Of a stretch of DNA of 14,515 nucleotides, positions 5,249-10,838 are shown piece after piece. The stretch lies in contig JAJYPA010000166.1 of NCBI GenBank assembly GCA_021795795.1, positions 1 through 14,515 on the forward strand, written 5' to 3'. The notes below the pieces were generated by a model. The model ran no database searches and was not told the DNA's origin. It saw only the letters and a list, made by a program, of their open reading frames with translations. The translations under genes and the position numbers were made by a program. The DNA is from Pseudomonadota bacterium. Lineage in GTDB: Bacteria; Pseudomonadota; Gammaproteobacteria; Halothiobacillales; Halothiobacillaceae. The stretch's first letter is position 1, and each line of letters opens with the position of its first letter.

Positions 5249-5383
5249 ATGCTAAAAAGCATTTGCAGCAAACTCGCTGCGAGCTTCTATGGGAAACCTG
5301 GGATAACGCCTTTGCAGGCGCTTTTGGTCATAGTTTTCTTCGACGCATGTTTGACAGTGATGTTCTTTACGGTAAAACTTTGA
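5249..5383 (+). CDS. Small single-span membrane protein
   Basis: A 44-residue protein whose ATG at 5249 follows a strong GGGAGG (5235-5240) by 8 bp. The N-terminus (MLKSICSKLAASFYGK) is basic and amphipathic. Residues about 21-42 (LQALLVIVFFDACLTVMFFTV) form one hydrophobic transmembrane helix ending close to the C-terminus, with an Asp inside it. The positive-inside rule puts the N-terminus in the cytosol. It resembles small phage or plasmid membrane peptides in shape only; no family is recognised. It lies between tRNA-Gly and a T-arm-like remnant. Confidence 0.65.
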   Translation: MLKSICSKLAASFYGKPGITPLQALLVIVFFDACLTVMFFTVKL

Positions 5384-5401
5384 TGGAGAACGGCGAGTGA
5401 T

Positions 5402-5418
5402 GCGGGATCGAGTCCCGT
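5402..5418 (+). pseudogene. Isolated tRNA T-arm-like sequence
   Basis: GCGGG, loop ATCGAGT and CCCGT form a T-arm-like hairpin (T54 replaced by A), followed by CCACGGA. No matching 5' acceptor strand, D-arm or anticodon arm is found upstream. It could be the 3' remnant of a deleted tRNA gene. Confidence 0.3.
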
Positions 5419-5431
5419 CCACGGAATCTAT

Positions 5432-5533
5432 ATGCTGAATTCCCGTAACTGGGAAATGTTTCGCCATACCGCGCCAGTGCGGTGGCGGGACGAGTTTCAC
5501 TGGCTGGTTTCGCGCTGCGGCGGGGCGCGATAA
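5432..5533 (+). CDS. Very small reading frame (33 residues), doubtful
   Basis: ATG 5432 to TAA 5533 encodes a 33-residue Trp/Arg-rich peptide (it includes NWEMFRH and WRDEFHWLVSR). The G/C-biased third positions match real genes here, but the only upstream purine stretch is a weak CGGA. The segment also carries a TTCCC/GGGAA hairpin near the start. It fills the 200-bp gap before tRNA-Ala, which otherwise shows little. It may be a remnant or non-coding. Confidence 0.25.
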   Translation: MLNSRNWEMFRHTAPVRWRDEFHWLVSRCGGAR

Positions 5534-5585
5534 CGAGACCAAACATCACGGCCCTCATTGCCGGGTGTTAGCCGTCGCCATTTAT

Positions 5586-5661
5586 GGGCCTGTAGCTCAG
5601 TTGGGAGAGCGCATGCTTTGCAAGCATGATGTCATCGGTTCGATCCCGTTCAGGTCCACCA
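5586..5661 (+). tRNA. tRNA-Ala (TGC)
   Basis: A 76-nt cloverleaf with acceptor GGGCCTG/CAGGTCC that includes the G3-U70 wobble pair, the identity element for alanyl-tRNA synthetase. The anticodon stem is CATGC/GCATG around TTTGCAA. The discriminator is A, and CCA is encoded. Confidence 0.96.
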
Positions 5662-5710
5662 ATTCCCCCGTCCCGCCGGGTAATTCAGCGGGTGCCATTC
5701 CGGTCGGGTA

Positions 5711-6007
5711 ATGATCGCGCTCTGCAATGGGTGCGAATCGGGCTGGCGGTTGCCACTGACGAAAGTGGGCCATGCCCCACACATTGCGAAAGGCCTGGTG
5801 CTTGATGCGGTGGAAGCGGTCTGCCCAGATACCACCTGGCAGGATTCGTGGACGCATCTAGCGGTGTGTGATATCCGGCGGCATGGGGTGTCTGGCAGGG
5901 TGCATCGAGGACTCCTAACGGAACCGATCCTGCAAGCCGTGGCGACTGGAATGCGCCGCGCAACCATTCTGCGTCCTGCCGCGCAAAGCAGGTGCCTTGC
6001 CGGTTGA
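5711..6007 (+). CDS. Unknown protein without a good ribosome binding site
   Basis: A 98-residue frame with G/C-rich third positions typical of coding DNA here. The start is uncertain: ATG 5711 is preceded only by GGTCGGGT, and an in-frame stop at 5681 limits any upstream extension. The protein contains CNGCESGWRLPL near the N-terminus (a CxxC pair) and a helical middle (AKGLVLDAVEAVC). A basic C-terminus (MRRATILRPAAQSRC) follows, with no signal peptide or membrane span. The Cys residues might bind metal. It occupies the space between tRNA-Ala and the exported protein at 6112. No family is recognised. A long minus-strand frame over this stretch is judged a shadow. Confidence 0.4.
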   Translation: MIALCNGCESGWRLPLTKVGHAPHIAKGLVLDAVEAVCPDTTWQDSWTHLAVCDIRRHGVSGRVHRGLLTEPILQAVATGMRRATILRPAAQSRCLAG

Positions 6008-6111
6008 GCAACACCAACCGACGCCATTTGTTTTGCTAGATTTGGAGATAGCCGTCTGGTTGAATACCATGCGCACTCTATTTTCGATTCAACCCAACAA
6101 AGGAACCTATA

Positions 6112-6570
6112 ATGCGAATTTCTTCTTTTCTTTTGGCGACGGTAGCTGTTTTGGCCCCTGTATTGTCCACGGCGGCTGACGCCAGCATTCCTGCTGGTTA
6201 TTATGTGGGGCCGGGTGATGGAGCTACTACCGTGCTGCACGTTCTGGGTAATGGGAAAGCGTCTATTGGTTCCATTCCTGTCAATCAAAACGCTTCCCAG
6301 CCTAGCCAGAAAGAAGTGATCAGCGCGACCCAAAAAGGGGCCTGGATGGGGTCGTTCCACCGCGCCTCCAACGGGCATTATCACTTTACCCTGAATAGGC
6401 CGTACCCCAATACCCATTGCGTTCATACGGTAATTCCATCGGCCGGAGGCCTGTTGTTTCGGCAAAAAAGCGGGAAGTTCCAGATGGGTTGCTCTTTTTA
6501 TCATGGTGCATCCTGGGGATACACGGCACCGAATCATTCGATACTTCGCCCTTACGATGTAAAGCGTTAG
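6112..6570 (+). CDS. Exported small protein of unknown function
   Basis: This 152-residue protein starts at ATG 6112, after AAAGGA (6100-6105). Residues 1-23 are a clear signal peptide: Arg2, the hydrophobic run FLLATVAVLAPVL, and an Ala-rich cleavage region near TAADA. The mature part (about 128 residues) is Gly/Ser/His-rich and strand-like: IPAGYYVGPGDGATTVLHVL, HYHFTLNRPYPNTHC, then KFQMGCSFYHGASWGY. The two mature Cys residues (about 102 and 126) could form a disulfide in the periplasm. A surface or periplasmic beta-protein is likely, but no family is recognised. It is followed 19 bp later by a 51-codon gene with its own ribosome binding site. Confidence 0.75.
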   Translation: MRISSFLLATVAVLAPVLSTAADASIPAGYYVGPGDGATTVLHVLGNGKASIGSIPVNQNASQPSQKEVISATQKGAWMGSFHRASNGHYHFTLNRPYPNTHCVHTVIPSAGGLLFRQKSGKFQMGCSFYHGASWGYTAPNHSILRPYDVKR

Positions 6571-6589
6571 GCGGATTAGGAAGTTCTTT

Positions 6590-6745
6590 ATGCCGCTGTA
6601 CCGACTGGTAGGGCTTTCTGAACAATTGCCGATCCACGGATTCTGCAGCGGCGCCATTTTGACGGAATATCGCTCCTGTATCCTGATAAGTCCTTTCTAC
6701 GGCGGGAGATTTGTTCAGGCAACCTCGCCATGGGTTGAGCGGTAA
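6590..6745 (+). CDS. Small unknown protein (51 residues)
   Basis: ATG 6590 to TAA 6745 encodes 51 residues. TAGGAAG (about 6576-6582) gives a reasonable ribosome binding site at 7-bp spacing, and the gap of 19 bp to the preceding exported-protein gene suggests cotranscription. The product has two Cys (19 and 30) and is mostly hydrophobic and aromatic (GFCSGAILTEYRSCILISPFYGG), but not convincingly membrane-spanning. No family is recognised. The 100 bp that follow, up to tRNA-Asn, hold only a small GCCGG/CCGGC hairpin near 6820-6836. Confidence 0.45.
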   Translation: MPLYRLVGLSEQLPIHGFCSGAILTEYRSCILISPFYGGRFVQATSPWVER

Positions 6746-6847
6746 TAAGTGGCACCTACTTGCGCTCACGCCAGCGGACCATATTGCCGAAGCGGAGTGC
6801 AAAAGTGGCGGCCCGTCGCGCCGGTATTATCCGGCTACAGGGCATCT

Positions 6848-6922
6848 TGGGGTGTAGCTCAGCGGTAGAGCAGTCGGCTGTTAACCGGCCCGTCGAAAGT
6901 TCGATCCTTTCCTCCCCAGCCA
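6848..6922 (+). tRNA. tRNA-Asn (GTT)
   Basis: The anticodon stem GTCGG/CCGGC holds loop CTGTTAA, and the T-stem GAAAG/CTTTC is perfect. The acceptor stem TGGGGTG/CTCCCCA has one T-T mismatch at pair 6-67. The discriminator is G, and CCA is encoded. Identity is clear; the mismatch may weaken folding. Confidence 0.9.
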
Positions 6923-6991
6923 AATGCGGAACGTAAACAAGTACCTGGTCTTTCGATGGGGGAACGGCGTCGAGCATGATGTGCGTTTTAT

Positions 6992-7017
6992 GCGGGTTTC
7001 GCCAAATAAAAACCCGC
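6992..7017 (+). other. Perfect 8-bp hairpin between tRNA-Asn and tRNA-Pro
   Basis: GCGGGTTT (6992-6999) pairs with AAACCCGC (7010-7017) around a 10-nt loop. It stands 5 bp before tRNA-Pro and has no T-run. It may act in processing of the tRNA precursor. A 35-codon frame (6924-7031) runs through it without a ribosome binding site. Confidence 0.35.
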
Positions 7018-7021
7018 GCTT

Positions 7022-7098
7022 CAGGGTGTAGCCTAATCCGGTAAGGCGCCTGCTTTGGGAGCAGGAGATTGTAGGTTCAAATCCTATCACCCCGACCA
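7022..7098 (+). tRNA. tRNA-Pro (TGG)
   Basis: The anticodon stem CCTGC/GCAGG holds loop TTTGGGA. The D-stem GCCT/AGGC and T-arm are normal. The acceptor CAGGGTG/CACCCCG keeps C1-G72 and A73, as in proline tRNAs, but pair 2-71 is A-C instead of the usual G-C. CCA is encoded. Confidence 0.92.
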
Positions 7099-7115
7099 AT
7101 TCAGAACCAAAAGCG

Positions 7116-7143
7116 AGGCATTTTTTAAGGAATGCCTTTCTGT
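7116..7143 (+). terminator. Weak terminator-like hairpin after tRNA-Pro
   Basis: AGGCATT (7116-7122) and AATGCCT (7131-7137) form a 7-bp stem with an 8-nt loop, followed by TTCTGTT. The T-run is imperfect. The roughly 320-bp gene-free stretch 7099-7421 holds this hairpin, a GCCGG/CCGGC hairpin (7305-7323), a CAAGAC/GTCTTG hairpin near 7354-7371 and the terminator before tRNA-Ser. I see no convincing gene on either strand there. Confidence 0.4.
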
Positions 7144-7376
7144 TGGTGAGGCGGTGTGCCTGTTGAGGTGTACCGTTGCTGTCTGAGGCACCTGGTGTAT
7201 CGGATCCCGCTTAGCGCCAGCGAATGAGAAGCACGGCCAACCTGCGAGAAGTCCAACCTGATCAGTTGGATGTAGTGTCGCAAAAGGGCAACGCGAAGGG
7301 ATAAGCCGGAGATCAGAACCGGCCACCAACATTTTTTAGAATTCTGGTGGATCAAGACTCGCGGTCTTGGTTGCCG

Positions 7377-7418
7377 GAAGGGCTAGGATCCTTTCGCCGA
7401 GATCCGGGCCTTTTGTTT
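7377..7418 (+). terminator. Probable rho-independent terminator before tRNA-Ser(TGA)
   Basis: GGATC/GATCC (7386-7390/7401-7405), extended by an outer AAGG/CCTT pairing across an internal loop, is followed by TTTTGTTT. It ends 3 bp before tRNA-Ser(TGA). If it works, the array must be transcribed from more than one promoter. Confidence 0.55.
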
Positions 7419-7421
7419 CCT

Positions 7422-7512
7422 GGAGACTTGGCCGAGCGGTTGAAGGCAACGGTCTTGAAAATCGTCGGGCGCCATGCGCGTTCCGTGGGTTCGAATCCCA
7501 CAGTCTCCGCCA
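7422..7512 (+). tRNA. tRNA-Ser (TGA)
   Basis: A 91-nt class II tRNA with acceptor GGAGACT/AGTCTCC, anticodon loop CTTGAAA in an ACGGT/ATCGT stem, a long variable arm typical of serine tRNAs, T-arm GTGGG/CCCAC, G73 and encoded CCA. Confidence 0.95.
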
Positions 7513-7523
7513 ATCCACCCAAT

Positions 7524-7608
7524 GCGAGCGTGGCGGAATAGGTAGACGCGCCGGATTTAGGTTCCGGAGGGATACCCCGTGTCGGTTCGAGTCCGACCGT
7601 TCGCACCA
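7524..7608 (+). tRNA. tRNA-Leu (TAG)
   Basis: An 85-nt class II tRNA with acceptor GCGAGCG/CGTTCGC (one wobble), anticodon stem CCGGA/TCCGG around TTTAGGT, a long variable arm, T-arm GTCGG/CCGAC, A73 and encoded CCA. It lies 11 bp after tRNA-Ser(TGA). Confidence 0.95.
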
Positions 7609-7684
7609 TTTTCAAGCCCGCCTGCCATGTGTAGACCGGGCATTCGAGACCGTCTTGCGCGAGTAATGCGATCCCAGCCTTTTT

Positions 7685-7775
7685 GGAAAGTTGGCTCAAT
7701 AGGTACAGCAGTTGATTGCTAATCAACCGTCGGGATTTTCCCGGCATGCAGGTTCGAGTCCTGCACTTTCCGCCA
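7685..7775 (+). tRNA. tRNA-Ser (GCT)
   Basis: A 91-nt class II tRNA with acceptor GGAAAGT/ACTTTCC, anticodon stem GTTGA/TCAAC around TTGCTAA, variable arm CGGGATTTTCCCG, T-arm TGCAGG/CCTGCA, G73 and encoded CCA. Confidence 0.95.
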
Positions 7776-7846
7776 ATTTGTGGTGCGCAAATCGAAAGGC
7801 ACGCTCCACAACGGATGTTGTTGAGATTTTGCGCTACACAAGCTCT

Positions 7847-7936
7847 GGAGCGTTCCCATAGAGGCCTATTGGCGCTGGTTGGAAACCAGATGGTCGGGCA
7901 ACCGGCACGGGGGTTCAAATCCCTCACGCTCCGCCA
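7847..7936 (+). tRNA. tRNA-Ser (GGA)
   Basis: A 90-nt class II tRNA with acceptor GGAGCGT/ACGCTCC, anticodon loop TTGGAAA, a long variable arm, T-arm GAGGG-type stem around TTCAAAT, G73 and encoded CCA. Pair 27-43 of the anticodon stem is a G-A mismatch; the other four pairs are good. Confidence 0.92.
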
Positions 7937-7983
7937 AATTCAGTTGCACGTATTTCCACGGTCACTATGGGTATGACACGGTA

Positions 7984-8337
7984 ATGCCGCCCAGCCCCGG
8001 CGGATCCGTGGAACGAATCGTCAGACGCGGGAGGGAGGCTGGCGAGGGAGCACTGCCCGCACCTATTTTGCCAAAGGTGGCATCCAAAGCGCAGAACCCG
8101 GAATGGGCCGCCCTTTGGATGGAGAATGAGTTCACCAAGATCGTGGTCTCGGTGAATAGTGAACGTGAACTGTTGGACCTCGATATCGTTCTGGCCGGCG
8201 CCGGTGTTCCTTGTGCGCTCATCCAGGATCTCGGCCACACCGAGTTTCACGGGGAGAAAACCTATACCGCATTGGGCATCGGGCCGGCGCCGAGCGAGCT
8301 CATCGACCCGCACACGCGCCATTTGCTCTTGCTTTGA
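7984..8337 (+). CDS. Pth2-type peptidyl-tRNA hydrolase-like protein, altered active site
   Basis: A 117-residue cytosolic protein that matches the Pth2 (COG1990) fold over residues about 49-117: FTKIVVSVNSERELLDL, GVPCALIQDLGHTEFHG, YTALGIGPAPSELIDPHTRHL. Pth2 enzymes free tRNA from stalled peptidyl-tRNA. Asp82 (QDLGHT) and the Thr of YTALGIGP are the expected C-terminal active-site residues. The N-terminal motif that normally reads like R-x-GK-x-x-AQ-x-AHA appears here as RRGREAGEGALPA. The catalytic Lys is Arg, and the Gln and His are lost, so hydrolysis is doubtful. The start is uncertain: ATG 7984 has only a weak site, and an earlier ATG at 7879 lies inside tRNA-Ser. It sits between tRNA genes and 13 bp before a well-expressed-looking small gene. 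It may be an inactive, tRNA-binding paralogue or a decaying copy. Confidence 0.75.
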   Translation: MPPSPGGSVERIVRRGREAGEGALPAPILPKVASKAQNPEWAALWMENEFTKIVVSVNSERELLDLDIVLAGAGVPCALIQDLGHTEFHGEKTYTALGIGPAPSELIDPHTRHLLLL

Positions 8338-8350
8338 TAAGGAGGACACC

Positions 8351-8578
8351 ATGAATAGCATCAAGGAGATGGTCAGGGACGGCAAAAAGGTGGTTTTCCT
8401 CTGGTATAAGGAAGGCGATCTTTGGTATCGGACCGAATGCGGGTTTGAGTTTCCTGTTCCCGTCAAAACCGAAGATACGGGTACCGCCAAGTTCTTGCCC
8501 GAAGACAAAGCAATGCTGTTCATGCGGTATATCCGTAAACACATGGCTTTTCTGGAAAGCGCAAAAGCGGATTCTTGA
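8351..8578 (+). CDS. Small conserved-looking unknown protein
   Basis: A 75-residue protein with an excellent TAAGGAGG (8337-8344) before ATG 8351. The gap to the Pth2-like gene is 13 bp, so the two should be cotranscribed and the ribosome binding site overlaps the previous stop. The sequence runs as a short helix (IKEMVRDGKKVVFLWYKEG), two strands (DLWYRTECGFEFPVPV), a linker and a basic helix (AMLFMRYIRKHMAFLESA). It has one Cys and no signal peptide. I recall similar short proteins on proteobacterial mobile elements but cannot name a family. The stop lies 17 bp before tRNA-Pro(CGG). Confidence 0.7.
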   Translation: MNSIKEMVRDGKKVVFLWYKEGDLWYRTECGFEFPVPVKTEDTGTAKFLPEDKAMLFMRYIRKHMAFLESAKADS

Positions 8579-8595
8579 TGACGCATTTTGTCTTT

Positions 8596-8673
8596 CTGGG
8601 TGTAGCTCAGTCTGGCCAGAGTGCCTGGTTCGGATCCAGGACGCCGCAGGTTCAAATCCTGCCACGCAGACCA
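8596..8673 (+). tRNA. tRNA-Pro (CGG)
   Basis: The anticodon stem CCTGG/CCAGG holds loop TTCGGAT. The T-arm GCAGG/CCTGC is normal, A73 and encoded CCA are present. The acceptor CTGGGTG/CACGCAG has a G-G clash at pair 4-69. Its first two bases belong to a 14-bp repeat (8584-8597) that recurs after tRNA-Ser(CGA). Confidence 0.88.
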
Positions 8674-8677
8674 TTTT

Positions 8678-8753
8678 GCGCTTATAGCTCAACTGGCAGA
8701 GCATCCGACTCTTAATCGGAGGGTTCCAGATTCGATCTCTGGTGGGCGCACCA
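8678..8753 (+). tRNA. tRNA-Lys (CTT)
   Basis: The acceptor stem GCGCTTA/TGGGCGC has two wobble pairs. The anticodon stem TCCGA/TCGGA holds loop CTCTTAA. D- and T-arms are normal, A73 and encoded CCA are present. Only 4 bp separate it from tRNA-Pro(CGG). Confidence 0.94.
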
Positions 8754-8758
8754 AACAT

Positions 8759-8850
8759 GGAAGCATGGCAGAGTCCGGTTGATCGCAGCGCCCTCGAAAA
8801 GCGGAGGCTACGAAAGTGGTCCACAGGTTCGAATCCTGTTGCTTCCTCCA
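8759..8850 (+). tRNA. tRNA-Ser (CGA), weak anticodon stem
   Basis: A 92-nt class II tRNA with perfect acceptor GGAAGCA/TGCTTCC, T-arm ACAGG/CCTGT, long variable arm and encoded CCA. The anticodon loop CTCGAAA is canonical, but in the stem GCGCC/AGCGG only the three central pairs form (27-43 G-G, 31-39 C-A). The discriminator is U rather than the usual G of serine tRNAs. Function may be reduced. Confidence 0.85.
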
Positions 8851-8883
8851 TTTTGTCTTTCTAAATTGCATGGAGATGCATTC

Positions 8884-9165
8884 ATGGGTAAGCACGGCTT
8901 TCATGATGACCCAGGCAGCTTTGCCGAGTTTGTGGAGCAAGTTCGCCAATCAAGACCAGATATTACATTCACTTTTCGGGAAGCAACAGAGGAAAATGGA
9001 TACGGAAGCCACGCAGCACGCTGGACATTCCCCGGGGCGGTCCGTGGTGGAACGGTCATGTGGGTATACGGCACCAACGAACTATGCTGGGGCATTGATT
9101 ACCGCGATGTGGATAACTGGCGTCAATATGAGCATTCCTGTGGCCGGGAGCCACGATATGAATAA
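8884..9165 (+). CDS. Unknown protein between tRNA-Ser and tRNA-His
   Basis: A 93-residue protein whose ATG 8884 follows GGAG (8871-8874) at 9 bp. The first half is polar and helical (DPGSFAEFVEQVRQSRPDI). The second is strand-rich and aromatic (AARWTFPGAVRGGTVMWVYG, ELCWGIDYRDVDNWRQYEH). It is acidic overall and has two Cys (68 and 86). There is no signal peptide or membrane span and I recognise no family. The spacer before it begins with the 14-bp repeat at 8849-8862 and holds a GCAT/ATGC mini-hairpin over the ribosome binding site, which could limit translation. The stop lies 20 bp before tRNA-His. Confidence 0.6.
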   Translation: MGKHGFHDDPGSFAEFVEQVRQSRPDITFTFREATEENGYGSHAARWTFPGAVRGGTVMWVYGTNELCWGIDYRDVDNWRQYEHSCGREPRYE

Positions 9166-9184
9166 AGCATGGCGTGTACTGTGT

Positions 9185-9261
9185 GGTGGCCTTAGCTCAG
9201 TTGGCAGAGCCCTGGATTGTGATTCCAGTTGTCACGGGTTCGAGCCCCGTAGGCCACCCCA
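9185..9261 (+). tRNA. tRNA-His (GTG)
   Basis: The acceptor GTGGCCT/AGGCCAC carries an encoded G at position -1 (9185) opposite C73, the identity element of histidine tRNA. The anticodon stem CTGGA/TCCAG holds loop TTGTGAT. The T-arm ACGGG/CCCGT is normal, and CCA is encoded. Confidence 0.96.
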
Positions 9262-9273
9262 GAGTACATACTC

Positions 9274-9350
9274 GATCCATTAGCTCAGATGGCCAGAGCG
9301 CCGCCCTGTCACGGCGGAGGTCGCCGGTTCAAGCCCGGCATGGATCGCCA
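9274..9350 (+). tRNA. tRNA-Asp (GTC)
   Basis: Acceptor GATCCAT/ATGGATC, anticodon stem CCGCC/GGCGG around CTGTCAC, T-arm GCCGG/CCGGC, G73 and encoded CCA. It follows tRNA-His by 12 bp. Confidence 0.96.
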
Positions 9351-9400
9351 ATTTTGCCGAATTGTCTTACCCTATCAGTCCCGTTACAGGGAGTAAAAGC

Positions 9401-10147
9401 ATGAATAATGATGATTACCAGAAGGGTCTCCACGGCGACTATATGCCCAACAGTTACGGGAATCAGGATTATGCCAGGGGTGAAATGGATGCCAGGATTC
9501 GCAAACAAAGCATGGAGTGGATAGAGTCCCAGGAAGCCAGTATGCGCGACAACGCATACAAACAAAACGGTGAAACTTATGGCGGATATGGTGGCGGCGG
9601 TGTACAGGTCAACCCGCAGGTTGCCAGGGCGATAGCAAAGATCCTGCTTTGGCTATTCCTTGCAGGGGCCGTATTTTCCGTCATAATAACGGTCTTTGCG
9701 GAGACACAACAAAAGATGCAAATGGATGCCGTGGCCGCCAAAAAGGCAGCGGTTATGGCCGCAGCCGCCGCCCATCAGCAAAAGTTGTTGGAAAACCGAA
9801 GGCCACTCCACTTCCACGGGTACACGCTGTATTCCGACACCAGCCCGACAAGCCGGTACCTGGATTTTCACATTACCAATGCTGCCGGTAAAACGATCTG
9901 GACGCAGCCTCCAGGAATGGATGATAAAATAGTGTCCGAATCCAGGCCCATGGCGGACATTACCGCTAAATATTATCTTCATCCTGGACAGATCAAGTTT
10001 ACGATCTTGGCAACGGGGGCTAACAAGAACATCTACCTGTACTCTGTGTGCATCGGCAAGGATGGGCAAGTAACCTGGGCCAGTCCCTACCACCCGCCCT
10101 ATAGAAAGCAATGGCGCTATCACCCTGTTGTCATCTTGTCCCACTAA
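9401..10147 (+). CDS. Single-span membrane protein with Gly-rich and Ala-rich regions
   Basis: The largest complete protein gene before the ankyrin gene, 248 residues. ATG 9401 follows AGGGAG (9388-9393); the in-frame ATG 9362 lacks a site. Order: a charged, Tyr/Asn-rich N-terminal tail (1-60), GGYGGGG (61-67), and one transmembrane helix at about 79-99 (AKILLWLFLAGAVFSVIITV). Then comes a Lys/Ala/Gln-rich helix (101-131, likely coiled coil). The C-terminal strand-rich domain (135-248) contains FHGYTLYSDTSPTSRYLDF and ends in HPPYRKQWRYHPVVILSH. The N-terminus is probably cytosolic and the C-terminal domain periplasmic. No family is recognised. Its stop codon overlaps the ribosome binding site of the next gene, so they are translationally linked. 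Confidence 0.72.
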   Translation: MNNDDYQKGLHGDYMPNSYGNQDYARGEMDARIRKQSMEWIESQEASMRDNAYKQNGETYGGYGGGGVQVNPQVARAIAKILLWLFLAGAVFSVIITVFAETQQKMQMDAVAAKKAAVMAAAAAHQQKLLENRRPLHFHGYTLYSDTSPTSRYLDFHITNAAGKTIWTQPPGMDDKIVSESRPMADITAKYYLHPGQIKFTILATGANKNIYLYSVCIGKDGQVTWASPYHPPYRKQWRYHPVVILSH

Positions 10148-10157
10148 GGAGAATCTG

Positions 10158-10376
10158 ATGAGTACCGCAAAACCCCCGCTGAATGTCGCCACGAACGCAG
10201 ATATTGCACGGTCCCGTGCCGATGCGTTAGCGCGGATGGCGCCTGAATCCTGCCGACATGCGCCGCACGGAAACGGCGTGTCCGCCGCTGGCATGGTGAT
10301 GGAATCCGGATTGCAGGCCCAGGCTTGCATCATAGATATTGGCCCGGCTCACCGATCTCTTATAAATTTATTGTAA
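10158..10376 (+). CDS. Small unknown protein
   Basis: A 72-residue protein with a strong TAAGGAGA site (10145-10152) that overlaps the stop of the preceding membrane-protein gene. ATG 10158 follows by 5-6 bp. It is Ala/His/Met-rich and low in aromatics: a helix with ADIARSRADALARMAPES, then GNGVSAAGMVMESG, then IGPAHRSLINLL. There are two Cys (33 and 57). No motif or family is recognised. It is followed 15 bp later by another gene with its own AGGAG, so the three genes 9401-10706 look like one operon. Confidence 0.6.
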   Translation: MSTAKPPLNVATNADIARSRADALARMAPESCRHAPHGNGVSAAGMVMESGLQAQACIIDIGPAHRSLINLL

Positions 10377-10391
10377 AAAACAGGAGATACC

Positions 10392-10706
10392 ATGTTACAC
10401 GTTGATGCACCACAGGCTCAGATTCAGGTCATTCACATGAATCAACAGGAAACGGCCGTCACGCTTCGGGGGCGAATTGTTAAACAGGGATCCGGCAGCA
10501 ATGTCACCTACATGCTGCGTATGCCTAGAAAAATACGGTTTGCGGGCACGGCCTGCCCTTATGCATTTACTCAGAATTGGCTGCAAATTTCACAGTATAC
10601 GGATGGTCCAAAGTACCATGCCACGAAGGGCACACATATGTATATGGCGCATCTGGTGTGCGCCATGTCCGGGCCGGGTATTGAGCGCATGTATAAGATT
10701 CAATAG
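10392..10706 (+). CDS. Unknown protein, third gene of a small operon
   Basis: A 104-residue protein with AGGAG (10382-10386) before ATG 10392. The sequence alternates strands (QIQVIHM, TAVTLRGRIVKQG, NVTYMLRMPRKIRF) and then polar or aromatic stretches (YAFTQNWLQISQYTDG). It ends in a Met/Cys/Gly-rich tail. The two Cys are about 40 residues apart. A small all-beta domain is likely, but the family is unknown. A GCACAC/GTGTGC inverted repeat (10630-10635/10656-10661) lies within the coding sequence and is probably fortuitous. The stop is 30 bp before tRNA-Thr(TGT). Confidence 0.6.
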   Translation: MLHVDAPQAQIQVIHMNQQETAVTLRGRIVKQGSGSNVTYMLRMPRKIRFAGTACPYAFTQNWLQISQYTDGPKYHATKGTHMYMAHLVCAMSGPGIERMYKIQ

Positions 10707-10736
10707 CAGGCTGATGCATTTAGACTAGAGCGATAT

Positions 10737-10812
10737 GCCGGTTTAGCTCAGACGGTAGAGCGCCTGCCTTGTAAGCAGGATGTCGTCGATTCGATTTCGG
10801 CAACCGGCTCCA
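10737..10812 (+). tRNA. tRNA-Thr (TGT)
   Basis: Acceptor GCCGGTT/AACCGGC, D-arm GCTC/GAGC, anticodon stem CCTGC/GCAGG around CTTGTAA, T-arm with wobble pairs around TTCGATT, U73 and encoded CCA. The first 16 bases are the same as those of tRNA-Thr(CGT) at 12357, suggesting common origin. Confidence 0.94.
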
Positions 10813-10838
10813 ATTTGTGGGCACAAAGAGAGATCATC

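Noticed and set aside
5650..6657. Long minus-strand frame of 335 codons
   Set aside because: It lies antisense to the signal-peptide protein at 6112 and to the 3' part of tRNA-Ala, has no ribosome binding site, and has an Arg/Pro/Ser-rich composition typical of a shadow frame.
7087..7355. Minus-strand frames in the gap between tRNA-Pro and tRNA-Ser
   Set aside because: There is no ribosome binding site and no recognisable protein features. Two frames overlap each other, and hairpins run through both.
6756..8949. Many minus-strand frames containing GFEPT, DSNPR, GLEPT or GFEPV motifs
   Set aside because: These motifs arise from translating the complement of tRNA T-arms (GGTTCGAATCC-type). 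They are well-known false proteins in databases.
10630..10661. GCACAC/GTGTGC inverted repeat, considered as a third copy of the two-hairpin motif
   Set aside because: The upstream strand of hairpin A and the inner stem are missing, and it lies within a coding sequence with good codon use.
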